The notes: generated from the sequence alone by a model not told the origin. 64,000 nucleotides of DNA from Paenibacillus sp. YN15 (GCF_003285005.1 NZ_QMFA01000011.1:1-64000); one strand, 5' to 3'; shown: positions 9,184-18,968, counted from the stretch's first letter. Translations and numbers: made by a program.

Positions 9184-9760
9184 AAAGTCCTTTTCCCTCC
9201 ATATAAAGCCGCACCGGCTCCGGCACCATGTAACGGACGGTCTCGCCGCTTCCTAGCCGCCTGCGGATTTCCGTCGACGACAGCTCCACAAGGGGCATCG
9301 CGGCCAAGGTCACCCGGCTGCGGATCACTTCAGGCAGCTCCTCCAGAGCCAGCGTGTAGCCCGGCCGCGCCAAGCCCACAAAGCGGATGCGGCGGACAAT
9401 ATCCTCAATCCGTCGCCAGTGGGGCAAATACATTACCATATCCGCCCCGATGATAAAACAGAAGCTGTCCGCGGGATAACGCCCGGTTAACAGCTCTACC
9501 GTATCGATGGTATAAGACGTATCCTGTTTGGCAATTTCAATATCCGTTACCTTAAAATGGGGATTGCCCTCTACCGCCAGCCGGGCCATGGCCAGCCTGT
9601 CCTCCGGCCCCGCCACAGCCCCGTTCTGCTTGTGGGGAGGGACAAAGGCGGGCATAAACCAGACCTCGTCCAGCTGCTCCGCCTCTCTGGCCAGCTCCGC
9701 CGCCAGCAAATGCCCTACATGAATAGGGTCAAAGGTGCCGCCCATAATACCGATCCGCAT
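9176..9760 (-). CDS. nadD: Nicotinate-nucleotide adenylyltransferase
   Basis: The 194-residue product has the nucleotidyltransferase signature GGTFDPIHVGHLL at the N-terminus, the PPHK substrate segment, and the C-terminal SSTEIRRRL motif. It makes deamido-NAD from NaMN and ATP, an essential step of NAD synthesis in the cytoplasm. It lies between yhbY and yqeK in the conserved order. Confidence 0.97.
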   Translation of the reverse strand: MRIGIMGGTFDPIHVGHLLAAELAREAEQLDEVWFMPAFVPPHKQNGAVAGPEDRLAMARLAVEGNPHFKVTDIEIAKQDTSYTIDTVELLTGRYPADSFCFIIGADMVMYLPHWRRIEDIVRRIRFVGLARPGYTLALEELPEVIRSRVTLAAMPLVELSSTEIRRRLGSGETVRYMVPEPVRLYMEGKGLYA

Positions 9761-9778
9761 GACCGATTCCCCCTCGGA

Positions 9779-10072
9779 TTACCGCGGAAGCTCAATGCGT
9801 TTGTTGTCTGTGGATTCCTTGTACAAAATCACGGTTTTGCCGATAAGCTGCACCAGCTCCGCTCCCGTTCCCCGGGCCAGCTCCTCCGCCACCTCATGCT
9901 TGTCATCCGTATTGTTGGTCAGGATGGATACCTTCAGAAGCTCCCGGACCTCCAGCGCTTCGGCGATGCTTTTCAGCATATGGTCGTTAACGCCGCCCTT
10001 GCCAACCTGAAAGATCGGGTCCAAATGATGGGCTTCCGACCGCAAATACCGTTTTTGTTTCCCTGTAAGCAT
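9779..10072 (-). CDS. yhbY: YhbY/YqeI ribosome-associated CRM-domain protein
   Basis: The 97-residue product is a single CRM domain: LTGKQKRYLRSEAHHLDPIFQVGKGG at the start, with the GxxG RNA-binding loop as GKGG. YhbY associates with pre-50S particles. It stands between aroE and nadD as in other Bacillales. Confidence 0.95.
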   Translation of the reverse strand: MLTGKQKRYLRSEAHHLDPIFQVGKGGVNDHMLKSIAEALEVRELLKVSILTNNTDDKHEVAEELARGTGAELVQLIGKTVILYKESTDNKRIELPR

Positions 10073-10111
10073 GCTTGCTCCTCCACATTCTCGTTCAAAT
10101 AAAATCGTTGT

Positions 10112-10996
10112 TCAGCTTCCAAAAGCCTCTTCCACGGCCGCCCGCATGGCCTCTACCGGCGCCGGACGGCCTGTCCAATATTCGAAGGCATAAGCGCCCT
10201 GGTAAATAAACATGCCTAGCCCGCTATGAATCTGCGCGCCTGTTTCTGCCGCATGCTTCAGGAGGGCGGTGATCCGCGGATTGTAGACCAGATCGCTTAC
10301 CATAAGCTCCCGGTGCAGAAGAGACGGGTCCAGGTCCATGGGCAGCTCATCCACATTGGGATGCATCCCTGCGGCGGTTGTATTGATCACCAGCTCCGTC
10401 CGGTCCATAAACCCTCCGATTTCCCTGATGCCGATACCCTCCGCAGGCACATATGCGGCCATATCCCGGGCCAGCTCCCGGGCACGCTCCTCGGTCCGGT
10501 TGGCAATGACAATCCGCCCGACGCCCTCCTTGGCCAAGGCATACACAATCCCCCGGGCCGCCCCGCCTGCGCCAAGCAGCAATACTTCTTTGCCTGCCAG
10601 GGAAACGCCGGTTTCCTCCTTCAGGGACCGCACATATCCGATTCCGTCCGTATTGTAGCCGGTGAGCACCCCGTTATCGTTGACGATGGTATTTACCGCG
10701 CCGATAGCCTGGGCGGCCTCGTCAATTTTGTCCAGGTAGCTCATAACCTCCACCTTGTGGGGGATGGTTACGTTAACGCCCCGGAAGCCCAAGGCGCGGA
10801 TGCCCTCTACCGCCGCCCGGAGTGTGCCCGGCAGAATATGAAAGGCTCCGTAAGCGCCGTTGATTCCGGCCTCCCGGAATGCCCGGTTCAGCATCAGCGG
10901 CGATTTGGAATGGCCCACCGGATCGCCGAAGACGCCGAAAAGGATTGTTTTGGTATCCAATATTCCCTCTGCCCAGCCTGTTTTCTCTTCTCCCAT
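10112..10996 (-). CDS. aroE: Shikimate dehydrogenase (NADP)
   Basis: The 294-residue product has the substrate-site GDPVGHSKSPLMLN, the catalytic Lys/Asp segments NVTIPHK and GYNTDGIG, and the NADP-binding GAGGAARGI and ANRTEERA. It reduces 3-dehydroshikimate in the aromatic amino acid pathway. AGAGG lies 8 nt ahead of the ATG. The position in the yqe operon is the Bacillus one. Confidence 0.97.
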   Translation of the reverse strand: MGEEKTGWAEGILDTKTILFGVFGDPVGHSKSPLMLNRAFREAGINGAYGAFHILPGTLRAAVEGIRALGFRGVNVTIPHKVEVMSYLDKIDEAAQAIGAVNTIVNDNGVLTGYNTDGIGYVRSLKEETGVSLAGKEVLLLGAGGAARGIVYALAKEGVGRIVIANRTEERARELARDMAAYVPAEGIGIREIGGFMDRTELVINTTAAGMHPNVDELPMDLDPSLLHRELMVSDLVYNPRITALLKHAAETGAQIHSGLGMFIYQGAYAFEYWTGRPAPVEAMRAAVEEAFGS

Positions 10997-11022
10997 GCGC
11001 CTAACCTCTCTTTGCCGTATGC

Positions 11023-12141
11023 TTACAAAACCGGAGTGCGGACCGCGATTTTGACGCCCCGCGGGGCATGAACCACCAAATCCGCGCCGCTTTTGTTATT
11101 CACGGTAATCCAGCCCAGCCCGGAGATCAGCACTTCCGTCTCCGCACCGGCTTTGGCCCGGACATTATGCTTCACCCAAGCCGGTAGGGCCTCCACATCC
11201 TCCAACACCGGAGGAGTCAGCAGCTCGCCCTTATGCTCCGCATACAGCTCATCCGCCCGCTCCAGCTTGGTGCGGTGGATTTTGACCCCGGCGGACACGT
11301 AGCAGGTAAAGGACTGGCGCTCCCCTTTGATAAAATCAAAGCGGGCCATTGCTCCGAAAAACAGGGTCTGTCCCTCATTAAGCTGGTAAATCATCGGCTT
11401 CAGCGGTTTGTCCGGCAGCACCGTCTTCAGATACTGCTTGGGCAAAAGCTCCGTCAGCCTGTGCCGGTACACAATGCCCGGCGTGTCGATAATCGATCTG
11501 CCGTCCTCCAGAGGAATTTCCACCAGATCCAGAGTCGTACCCGGATATTGGGAAACGGTCAGCTCCGATTCCAGATCGCTGTAATCCCGGATCAGCCGGT
11601 TGATGAAGGTGGATTTGCCCACATTGGTGGCGCCCACCACATAGACGTCACGGCCCTCCCGCAGGCGTCCCACCAGATCAATCACCCGGTCAAAGCCCTG
11701 ATTGTTCCGGGCGCTGACCAATACCGTCTCGGCTACCTTCAGGCCGTTTTCCTTAACCTGCTTCTGCACCCAGTTGCGGATGCGGTTCCAATTGCTGACC
11801 TTGGGCAGCAAATCAATCTTATTGACCACCAGCAGCACCGGATTATTCCCGATAAAACGCTGGAGCCCGCCGATAAGACTGCCTTCAAAGTCGAACACAT
11901 CCACAATGTGGACCACCAGCGCCTTTTTGTTGGCAATGGAGCCCAGCATCTTCAGAAAATCATCCTGATTCAGCGTTACGCTGGACATTTCATTATAATT
12001 CTTGATCCGGAAGCATCTTTGGCAAACCACCGGAATTTTGTTCAGGGCCGCCTCCGGGATATACCCGACGGACCCCGGGTCCTCCAGCTGCAGGACGGCT
12101 CCGCATCCCTCGCAGCGCAAGACTTCTTCTGTGTCGAACAT
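11023..12141 (-). CDS. yqeH: Circularly permuted ribosome-biogenesis GTPase YqeH
   Basis: The 372-residue product begins with a treble-clef zinc site (CEGCG ... CQRCF) and then shows GTPase motifs in permuted order: NKIDLLP (G4), SARNNQG (G5), GATNVGKST (G1/Walker A) and DTPG (G3). YqeH is needed for 30S assembly in Bacillus. A GGGGG ribosome site lies 6-7 nt before the ATG. It is the second gene of the operon. Confidence 0.96.
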   Translation of the reverse strand: MFDTEEVLRCEGCGAVLQLEDPGSVGYIPEAALNKIPVVCQRCFRIKNYNEMSSVTLNQDDFLKMLGSIANKKALVVHIVDVFDFEGSLIGGLQRFIGNNPVLLVVNKIDLLPKVSNWNRIRNWVQKQVKENGLKVAETVLVSARNNQGFDRVIDLVGRLREGRDVYVVGATNVGKSTFINRLIRDYSDLESELTVSQYPGTTLDLVEIPLEDGRSIIDTPGIVYRHRLTELLPKQYLKTVLPDKPLKPMIYQLNEGQTLFFGAMARFDFIKGERQSFTCYVSAGVKIHRTKLERADELYAEHKGELLTPPVLEDVEALPAWVKHNVRAKAGAETEVLISGLGWITVNNKSGADLVVHAPRGVKIAVRTPVL

Positions 12142-12159
12142 ACCGTTCCCCCAATATTC

Positions 12160-12654
12160 TTATTGCTTCATAAACCGGACAACCACACGCTCAATCGCAC
12201 GGTTCACCTTGGTAAAAAAGCCTTCATCGGCCACCGCCATCGGCGCCACCAGAATGGTGTACAGCCCCAGCCGGTTGCCTCCCAGCACGTCGGTCAGCAT
12301 CTGATCCCCCACCACTGCCGTTTGGGCTGGGCCAAGCTGCATCAGCTTCATGGCTCTGATAAAGGAAGCGTTCATGGGCTTCTTCGCACTGGATATATAC
12401 GGAACAACAATAGGGTCAGCAAAAGCGCTCACCCGCAGCTTGTTGTTATTGGAGACAATCACCAATTGAAAGCCCCTGTCCTGCACCTTTTTCAACCAGT
12501 CCACCAACTCCGGGGTGGCCAGCGGCACCTTGGCGCCAACCAGCGTATTGTCCAGATCGGTGATAATTCCCCGAATTCCCTGCCTCCACAATTCGTCCAG
12601 CGGAATCTCGAAAATGGAATGGGCCGCAAGCCGCGGCTTCAACTTGTTAAACAA
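12160..12654 (-). CDS. yqeG: YqeG family HAD-type phosphatase
   Basis: The 164-residue product has HAD motif I as DLDNTLV, motif II near VIVSNNN and motif III/IV as KKP and GDQMLTD. YqeG-like HAD enzymes resemble phosphatidylglycerophosphate phosphatases, but the bacterial role is not settled. The start codon is TTG at 12654, with GAGGTGAT 6 nt upstream; no ATG is available. It is the first gene of the yqe operon, 18 nt before yqeH. Confidence 0.92.
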   Translation of the reverse strand: MFNKLKPRLAAHSIFEIPLDELWRQGIRGIITDLDNTLVGAKVPLATPELVDWLKKVQDRGFQLVIVSNNNKLRVSAFADPIVVPYISSAKKPMNASFIRAMKLMQLGPAQTAVVGDQMLTDVLGGNRLGLYTILVAPMAVADEGFFTKVNRAIERVVVRFMKQ

Positions 12655-12694
12655 CCGATAATCACCTCAAAATTCCATACAAGCTATAGGAGAA

Positions 12695-12724
12695 ACTATA
12701 CCATAATTCTTCAATTTGATGCAA
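12695..12724 (-). promoter_or_regulatory. Promoter of the yqeG-yqeM operon
   Basis: TTGCAT (12719-12724) and TATAGT (12695-12700) are 18 nt apart on the minus strand, about 40 nt ahead of the yqeG start. Confidence 0.7.
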
Positions 12725-12773
12725 AAGGGAATCTCCTGATCATGGAAAAAACGTAGACTCCGAAATCAGTCCA

Positions 12774-12814
12774 CAAAACAAGCCGCTTCCTCCCTGCCGG
12801 GTAAAGAAGCGGCT
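12774..12814 (-). terminator. Terminator of the transglutaminase operon
   Basis: Perfect arms GAAGCGGC/GCCGCTTC (12806-12813 and 12782-12789) are followed on the minus strand by TTGTTTTGT, just past the stop of the transglutaminase gene. Confidence 0.85.
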
Positions 12815-12828
12815 TTGTATGGGAACAA

Positions 12829-15114
12829 TCAGGTAGCTTTTTTCAGTTTGTCGACAATCCGGATTGCGCGGCCGCTTTCCTCCGGGGTTACCCGGCGGGG
12901 GCTGTACTTGGCTTTTTCGAAGAGCGTCAGCAGATCATCCAGATCCTTGGACAGCCAAACGTCCTTGCGCTTCAGCCGCTCGATGGTTTCCCGGGCTGTT
13001 TCATAGTCGTGGATGGGAACGCCTCTGCGGCGGTATAGCTTTAACATCCGCGCATATTCGCTGACAATCCGCTGCTCCGGATTGTAGGAGCGCTTCACGC
13101 CAAGCAGCCGGTTTTTTTTCGCCCAGGCGAATAGCCTCTTCCGGTACCACCAGCCTGCCGCACCGGCCGCAAGCACTGCCGCCGCAATAATGGCCGCCGC
13201 CAGATACGGGTGTCCTTTCCCTTCCCCCGGGGTGGCCGTTGCCCCGTCTACAGCGCTGCTGTCCAGCGGGTCTGTGGCGATGTCCGGCAGAGCGGTCTCT
13301 GCAGCCGGCGCAACTGCCGGAAGCGTAAAGCCGGAAGTGGCCTCAAAGGGAATCCAGCCGTAGCCGGGAAAATACAGCTCCACCCAGGAATGGGCGTCGG
13401 AGTTGCGCACCGTGTATATTCCCATGCCGGTTGGGTCATCCGTAGCGTCTACGGGAAAATCCCCGAAGGACGGGTCCTGGATATCCTGCTGGCCTGCGGT
13501 GTAGCCTTTCACCCAGCGGGACGGAATGCCAATGGTACGGCTCATAACAGCCATCGCGGACGAAAAATAATCGCAATAGCCCTCTTTAATCTCAAACAGG
13601 AACCGGTCTACGAAATCCGCGCTTTTCGCCGACTCCGTCTGGGGCTCATTGGTATACGGGAAGCTTGACTGCAAATACTGCTCCAGCAGCTTGGCCTTGT
13701 CGTAGGGAGTGGCTCCCGCTGCAGTGATCTGCTGGGCCAGCTGCCGGACCCTCTGGGGCAAATCCCGGGGCAGCTGGAGATATTCCGAGAACTGGGCAGG
13801 ATTGGGCAATGCGCCTGCCGACCGGAGTTCATCGCCGGTGAAGGTGGGCATTTCCGATTCAATGGTATAGGTTTCCGGATAGCTGTCGCGCCGGGTGCCG
13901 CTCCATCGCAGCTCCATCTGCCGCGGCGCCCATCTGAGGCGGTCGGCGCCGGAGGCTTCGTCATTGATGGCCTCCACCTTGTTGATGCCAAAAGCGCCAA
14001 ACAAAACCGGGTACGTATCGTCCTCTTTCAGCCGCTTCACAATCTGCTTGACGGTAACGGTTTTCAGCTTGCTGACATTAAAGCGCTGATCCCTGGCCAA
14101 TAGATTGCCCGGAACCACAGGTCCGTTGGCGGCTTGTTTGTCTCCGTCGCTCATTTCCCAGCCGTTTCCATTATAAAACGAGCGGGTTTCTCCCCGCATA
14201 TACGCCCGATGGGTAGTGTCCACGCTGAAAACGGGAGAATAATCAAAGCTGAAGCTTCCTCCCAAGCTGCTGTCATCCCTGCTGTAGCCTGAAACGGAGC
14301 TGGCTGAGGAGCTGCTCGCAAGGCCGGCGATAGTTTTCCCGTATGCCGGAACTTCTTCCCCTTTCCACTGCATATAGGCGGTGTACGGATCGGTGAGAAT
14401 GGGGCGGATGGTGGGCATCACTGTTCCCGGAATCATTGTAATTCCCAACAGGAGCAGGATCGTGGCAATCAGGGTAGCGGGATATTCCATCAGATACGCC
14501 CAGCCGTACGGATTCTTCCGTTTGACCTCGGCGAAATGGCTGACCACCAGCAGCATCAAGCCGCAAAATATAACCAATGCGGTTTCCTGCCACAGGTACA
14601 GGGTGGAAAAGGAATCCCTTACGGCAAAGATCAGAACGGATAGAATCACCGCCGCGCCGATTCTCCATCTGGATTTCAGCCACCAGGACATGGCGGAATA
14701 AATGGCCCATGCGCCCAGACTGAACCAAACAAAGGGATTCAGCTGCCAAAAATTATCATACACCCAGTTGCCGAAGTCCTGCATGGAATGCAGCTTGTAG
14801 AGCACCGGCTCATAACCGCTGTAAATGCCGTTGATGATGATCAGGAGCCAAAGCTGGATACATTTGCGGAGCCAGATATTTACTCTTGGGAGAATATCGA
14901 CGGCAAAGCTGATCCAGAGGGAGGCCTGCACCATGGCCACTGTTTCCGGCCACCACATGTTTTCTTCGGCTGCAAACCAGGAGACATATTGCAGCAGAAG
15001 CAGCACGGCGAACAGGCAGGTCAGCTTGCGGTGCCAATCCTCGGTCAGAAGCGCCCGAAGGGAGAATCCGCCGCTATTTCCCGGGATGCCAGTCTGTGCA
15101 TTGGCTTCATCCAT
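12829..15114 (-). CDS. Membrane transglutaminase-like protease (TgpA/YebA type)
   Basis: The 761-residue product has about six membrane helices in the first 270 residues, an extracytoplasmic transglutaminase core with the Cys of EGYCDYFSSAM (about 513) and the His of SDAHSWVELYFPGYGWIPFEATSGF (about 574), another helix near 633-655, and a cytoplasmic C-terminal DUF4129-like tail. This is the layout of TgpA/YebA proteins, found with MoxR and DUF58 partners. The biochemical role in Bacillales is not established. The start overlaps the DUF58 gene by 8 nt, and a strong terminator follows. Confidence 0.9.
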   Translation of the reverse strand: MDEANAQTGIPGNSGGFSLRALLTEDWHRKLTCLFAVLLLLQYVSWFAAEENMWWPETVAMVQASLWISFAVDILPRVNIWLRKCIQLWLLIIINGIYSGYEPVLYKLHSMQDFGNWVYDNFWQLNPFVWFSLGAWAIYSAMSWWLKSRWRIGAAVILSVLIFAVRDSFSTLYLWQETALVIFCGLMLLVVSHFAEVKRKNPYGWAYLMEYPATLIATILLLLGITMIPGTVMPTIRPILTDPYTAYMQWKGEEVPAYGKTIAGLASSSSASSVSGYSRDDSSLGGSFSFDYSPVFSVDTTHRAYMRGETRSFYNGNGWEMSDGDKQAANGPVVPGNLLARDQRFNVSKLKTVTVKQIVKRLKEDDTYPVLFGAFGINKVEAINDEASGADRLRWAPRQMELRWSGTRRDSYPETYTIESEMPTFTGDELRSAGALPNPAQFSEYLQLPRDLPQRVRQLAQQITAAGATPYDKAKLLEQYLQSSFPYTNEPQTESAKSADFVDRFLFEIKEGYCDYFSSAMAVMSRTIGIPSRWVKGYTAGQQDIQDPSFGDFPVDATDDPTGMGIYTVRNSDAHSWVELYFPGYGWIPFEATSGFTLPAVAPAAETALPDIATDPLDSSAVDGATATPGEGKGHPYLAAAIIAAAVLAAGAAGWWYRKRLFAWAKKNRLLGVKRSYNPEQRIVSEYARMLKLYRRRGVPIHDYETARETIERLKRKDVWLSKDLDDLLTLFEKAKYSPRRVTPEESGRAIRIVDKLKKAT

Positions 15115-16360
15115 TGGAGACCCCCCTTAATGCCATTGGCAGTTCATCCAGGGTGCGGACCGCATAACCCATGTAGCCCATTGTCCGCAGCTGTCTGCAC
15201 CACTCCGCTCCTTCATCCGCCTGGGGAGAAAGCCAGATATGGCAAGGCACCATTTGGCGCTGCTGGAGCCATCCCATGGCCTTGAGAATGCCGTCCCCCT
15301 TCTCGGGGCTGATAATAATCATGCAGGTTCCCGGATCAAACAGCCTGACCCGGTCCTCCAGAATACGGAGCATGGGATATTGGCCGTCTGCCGAAACCTC
15401 AATAAGATGGTGAACCATATTTTTGGTGCCGTTTTGAAAGCTTTTGGGCTCGAAATAGACCGAATCCGTTCCTACGGAAAGCAGGCCCAGGTTAATCTCC
15501 CGGTTCTTGCCGTACTGGAACAGGGATGCGGCCACCGAGACGGCGAGCTCGAACTGGTCCGCATTGCGGTAGCTTTTGGTCTGGCGGTCCAGGAAAACAA
15601 TGGTTTTGGGCAGGGATTCCTTCTCGAATTCCTTGGACTTTAGCGTCCCGGTACGGGCGGTAGCATTCCAGTGAATCCGGGATAACCGGTCTCCGTAGCT
15701 GTATTCACGCACGCCGTTGATTTGCGTGGTTTCCCGGGTAGCCCGGGTGGTTACCGCGTGGTGGTTGGCCCCCTTCATCAGCTGCTGGAGCTGCTTCCAT
15801 TCCTTGATGCGGGCGGTCTGGGGATATACCTTGAAGGAAACGGGCAGCTCCAGCGTTCCGGTATGCTCGAACAAACCGAACACATCCTTGGTGGAGCAGG
15901 CGGCTTGCCCAAATTTGTAGAAGCCCCGCCTGAGCGGAGGCGTAATATATTCCAACTCTCCTTTGCGGCTCCAGTCCGGAATCAGGGATGCCTCAAAGTC
16001 ATATTCAATTCCGTTTTTGTGGAGCAGCCGATCCCGCACAAGCACGTAGGGCACCGGCCAGAAGCCGGGAATTTGCACCTTCAGCTTGACCTTCACGGGA
16101 TTGCCGGCTTCGATCCCTTCTTCGGCTTGCTCCGGACCGAGGAGCCGCTGCCCCTTGACCCGCCGGATGCCGCTCCATCTGCCGAGCACCAGGTAAATAT
16201 TCAACACGAGAACGATTACAAAAACCATCAGCGCCAGCTTGCCTCCCTGAAACAGGACAAACATCAAACTGGCCGCAAAACAGCTGAACATGACCAGAAT
16301 TTTGTACGAGGAGCGATCCGGCTGGCGGACGCTGGCGGGTGCGCGGGCGTTCATGGTCAA
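15107..16360 (-). CDS. DUF58 membrane protein (YeaD type)
   Basis: The 417-residue product has two N-terminal membrane helices (about 20-65) and a DUF58 core with the family segment REYSYGDRLSRIHWNATARTGTLKSKEFE. DUF58 proteins occur with MoxR ATPases and transglutaminases and may form a von Willebrand A-like fold. The likely start is TTG at 16360, overlapping the moxR stop by 4 nt; an ATG two codons later at 16354 is an alternative. It is the middle gene of three. Confidence 0.9.
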   Translation of the reverse strand: MTMNARAPASVRQPDRSSYKILVMFSCFAASLMFVLFQGGKLALMVFVIVLVLNIYLVLGRWSGIRRVKGQRLLGPEQAEEGIEAGNPVKVKLKVQIPGFWPVPYVLVRDRLLHKNGIEYDFEASLIPDWSRKGELEYITPPLRRGFYKFGQAACSTKDVFGLFEHTGTLELPVSFKVYPQTARIKEWKQLQQLMKGANHHAVTTRATRETTQINGVREYSYGDRLSRIHWNATARTGTLKSKEFEKESLPKTIVFLDRQTKSYRNADQFELAVSVAASLFQYGKNREINLGLLSVGTDSVYFEPKSFQNGTKNMVHHLIEVSADGQYPMLRILEDRVRLFDPGTCMIIISPEKGDGILKAMGWLQQRQMVPCHIWLSPQADEGAEWCRQLRTMGYMGYAVRTLDELPMALRGVSNG

Positions 16361-17316
16361 CGCTCCAGCCGGACAGGCGCACGAACCTGCTGCATAACGG
16401 ATTCCAGCACCGTGTGGACCGTGGCTCCCTCCATCCGGGCTTCCGCATGAAGCAGAATCCGGTGTCCCAGCACATAGGGAACCATCTTTTTAATGTCGTC
16501 GGGAATACAGAAGTCCCTTCCCTGCAAGAAGGCATACGCTTTGGCAGCCTGGACCAGAGCGATGGCCGCCCGGGGACTGGCGCCCAGGAAGACGGACGGA
16601 TGCTCCCGGGTTTTGCGGACGATGGAGACGGCATATTCCCCTACAGCCTGATCCAGATGAAGCTCGCGCACCTTCCGCTGCATCTCCAGAATTTTATCGG
16701 CGGTGGCCACAGGCTCCAGGGTCTCCAGCGGATGACCGGCCGTTTGGGCAAAAATCATCCGGACCTCGGTTTCCTCATCGGGATAGCCCAGGCTGAATTT
16801 CATCATAAAGCGGTCCAACTGGGCTTCCGGCAGCACATAGGTGCCCTCGAAGTCAATGGGGTTCTGAGTAGCCAGAAGCAGGAAGGGCTGCGGCAGCATA
16901 TATTGCTCGCCATCCACTGTAATATGGCGCTCTTCCATAGCCTCCAGCAAAGCGGATTGGGTCTTGGTGGTGGCGCGATTGATTTCATCGGTCAGCAAAA
17001 TATTGGTCATGATGGGGCCGGGCCGGAACAAAAAGGTTTCATTCCTGGGGTGAAAAATGGAAACGCCGGTAATATCGGTAGGCAGCAGGTCCGGGTTGCA
17101 TTGGACCCGCCTGTATTCGCCGTCAATGGACTTGGCCAGCGCTTTGATCAGAACCGTCTTTCCGGTACCGGGAACGTCCTCCAAGAGCACATGTCCTCCG
17201 GCAAGAAGTGCGGTGATCAATAGGCCGATTTCTTCGCTCTTTCCCATTATGCATGCTTCCAGATTGGATATGAGTCCTTGAAGTACGGACCGGTCGTCTT
17301 GCAGAACAGCCTCCAT
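16357..17316 (-). CDS. MoxR family AAA+ ATPase
   Basis: The 319-residue product has Walker A GGHVLLEDVPGTGKT, Walker B NILLTDEINRA with the following TQSALLEAMEE, sensor 1 LATQNP and the C-terminal lid with GASPRA. MoxR ATPases act as chaperone-like partners of vWA/DUF58 proteins. It leads the moxR-DUF58-transglutaminase operon (the yeaC-yeaD-yebA arrangement of Bacillus). GGGAGG lies 6-7 nt before the ATG. Confidence 0.94.
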   Translation of the reverse strand: MEAVLQDDRSVLQGLISNLEACIMGKSEEIGLLITALLAGGHVLLEDVPGTGKTVLIKALAKSIDGEYRRVQCNPDLLPTDITGVSIFHPRNETFLFRPGPIMTNILLTDEINRATTKTQSALLEAMEERHITVDGEQYMLPQPFLLLATQNPIDFEGTYVLPEAQLDRFMMKFSLGYPDEETEVRMIFAQTAGHPLETLEPVATADKILEMQRKVRELHLDQAVGEYAVSIVRKTREHPSVFLGASPRAAIALVQAAKAYAFLQGRDFCIPDDIKKMVPYVLGHRILLHAEARMEGATVHTVLESVMQQVRAPVRLER

Positions 17317-17368
17317 GTGTAACCTCCCGTTGGTTTATATCTGATGCTAAGCGCGACATCATGCCCTA

Positions 17369-17377
17369 ATTATATCA
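17369..17377 (-). promoter_or_regulatory. Extended -10 promoter of the moxR operon
   Basis: The minus strand reads TGATATAAT, an extended -10 with perfect TATAAT. No good -35 is present at 16-18 nt, as expected for extended -10 promoters. Confidence 0.6.
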
Positions 17378-17459
17378 TTTTTTTCTATCATAGGTGGACT
17401 TCTAGTGTTTCAATACGATTACAAGTATAAGGAATGGGCTCCTGATCCGGCAAACGGGA

Positions 17460-17512
17460 AACAAAACAAGGATAAGGAAGCACCCTCAGCCGGATGCTTC
17501 CTTATCCTTGTT
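17460..17512 (-). terminator. Terminator of the binding-lipoprotein gene at 17.6-19 kb
   Basis: Perfect 18-nt arms (17465-17482 and 17495-17512, AACAAGGATAAGGAAGCA and its complement) enclose a 12-nt loop. On the minus strand the stem is followed by TTGTTT. It lies 73 nt past the lipoprotein stop. Confidence 0.8.
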
Positions 17513-17585
17513 ATTCCTATGCGGCGGCTCCCCGGAAATATCCGAAAATCCGCTGCAGATTCCCCGTTGCTTTTGGGGGATGCTT

Positions 17586-18968
17586 TTATTTGGCAAGACT
17601 CTTGCTGGGGCTGGCCGGATTGAAGTCCGGGTACTGGATGCGCTTGGTTTTGCCGTCGGCCACCGCCTTGTCCAGCGCCGCATTGTAGCGGGTGTTCAGA
17701 TCGGCGATAACCTTGTCCGCATCCGTACTGCCGGTGATGACCGCGGTCATGGAGAAGTACATGTCATTGCCCTCCGGCTTCACGGCGGTGGGAACCGGCG
17801 GCCATACCTGATCCTTGTCGTTGAACTCCAGGTTGGGCCACTTTTGAATGAAGTCGGGTTTTTTGGCCTTGGCCACAACGCTGGGCACCATCACCATGCC
17901 GAGGCCCTGCTCATGGTAGCCCGCCAGCACCTCATCGCTGTACAGGTACTCCATCACCTTCCAGGCCTGGTCCGGATGCTTGGACTTGGCGTTCATCAGG
18001 AACCATCTGCCCGCCAGGTTGATATGCTGGGTGCCCTTCACATCCTTCTCCACCGTAGGCAGCGGCGCCACATCCCATTCCTCCTTGGTGGGGAACTGGT
18101 TCTGGTAGACGCCGGGCTCGGAATGGGTCCAGGAGATGTACATGCCGATCTTGCCTGCGGCGAACTGGGTGCGCAGCGGATCGATGTCCAAGGAGATGGA
18201 GCCGGGGAAGAAGGCTCCGGAGACGAACATGTCGCGGTAGGCGTTGAGAATCGGCTTGTAGCTGCTGAAATCGTATTTGCCCGTCTTGAAGTCATAGCCC
18301 GATTCCACGCCGCCGCTGCGCATCAGGATATAATCCAGGGAGCGGGACAGGGCGGAGGTGGGGCTTTTCAGATTGGCGGCAAAGCCGTAAATGCCGTCCT
18401 TCTTCAGCTTTTCGGTAATCAGCTTGGCGTCCGCCGCCATCTCGTCCAGGGTAGCCGGCGGATTGGCGATCCCGGCCTTGGCGAAGATATACTTGTTGTA
18501 GAACAGCCGGGGCGTGGTGCCGATGGCCGGCAGGGAATAAATTTTGCCGTCCTGCATGTTGATGCCCTCGATAAAGACGCCTTCGCCGAAGCGCTTCTTG
18601 TAGCTGTCCGTCAGATACTTGTCCAAGGGAGCCAAATCCCCTTTGGGCAGATGGTCGGTATACGCCGTGCCGCCGTCGAAGAACACGTCGGGACCTTCAT
18701 TGGTGGACAGGGCGATGTCCAGGGACTGGTTGAAATTTTCCGCATACACCTGATAGTCCGCTACGATGTTGTCCTTGTTCTCCTTGTTGAATTTCTCAAT
18801 GGCGGCTTTCATGTAGTCCTGGTCGTGGCGGTTGATGGTCCATACCTTAATGGTGGTTTTTTCTCCGCCCTTCGAGGCAGCGCTTACATTCGGCGCCGCA
18901 GAGGAGCAGCCTGCCAGCGCCGTAACGGCCATCATGGCGGCTACCGCACAGGAAACAGCCTTTTTCAT
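17586..18968 (-). CDS. Sugar ABC transporter substrate-binding lipoprotein
   Basis: The 460-residue product starts with a lipoprotein signal ending in LAGC (cleavage before Cys, about residue 20) and continues as a family 1 solute-binding protein (TTIKVWTINRHDQDYMKAAIEKFNKENKD, PDVFFDGGTAY). It would be anchored outside the membrane and feed the permeases at 22.7-24.5 kb. The start is the ATG at 18968, 6 nt after GGGTGATC; the upstream in-frame ATG has no such site. It lies downstream of the response regulator rather than ahead of the permeases. A candidate promoter (TTCAGG, 17 nt, TACACT) is visible in the 126-nt gap. The sugar is unknown. Confidence 0.9.
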   Translation of the reverse strand: MKKAVSCAVAAMMAVTALAGCSSAAPNVSAASKGGEKTTIKVWTINRHDQDYMKAAIEKFNKENKDNIVADYQVYAENFNQSLDIALSTNEGPDVFFDGGTAYTDHLPKGDLAPLDKYLTDSYKKRFGEGVFIEGINMQDGKIYSLPAIGTTPRLFYNKYIFAKAGIANPPATLDEMAADAKLITEKLKKDGIYGFAANLKSPTSALSRSLDYILMRSGGVESGYDFKTGKYDFSSYKPILNAYRDMFVSGAFFPGSISLDIDPLRTQFAAGKIGMYISWTHSEPGVYQNQFPTKEEWDVAPLPTVEKDVKGTQHINLAGRWFLMNAKSKHPDQAWKVMEYLYSDEVLAGYHEQGLGMVMVPSVVAKAKKPDFIQKWPNLEFNDKDQVWPPVPTAVKPEGNDMYFSMTAVITGSTDADKVIADLNTRYNAALDKAVADGKTKRIQYPDFNPASPSKSLAK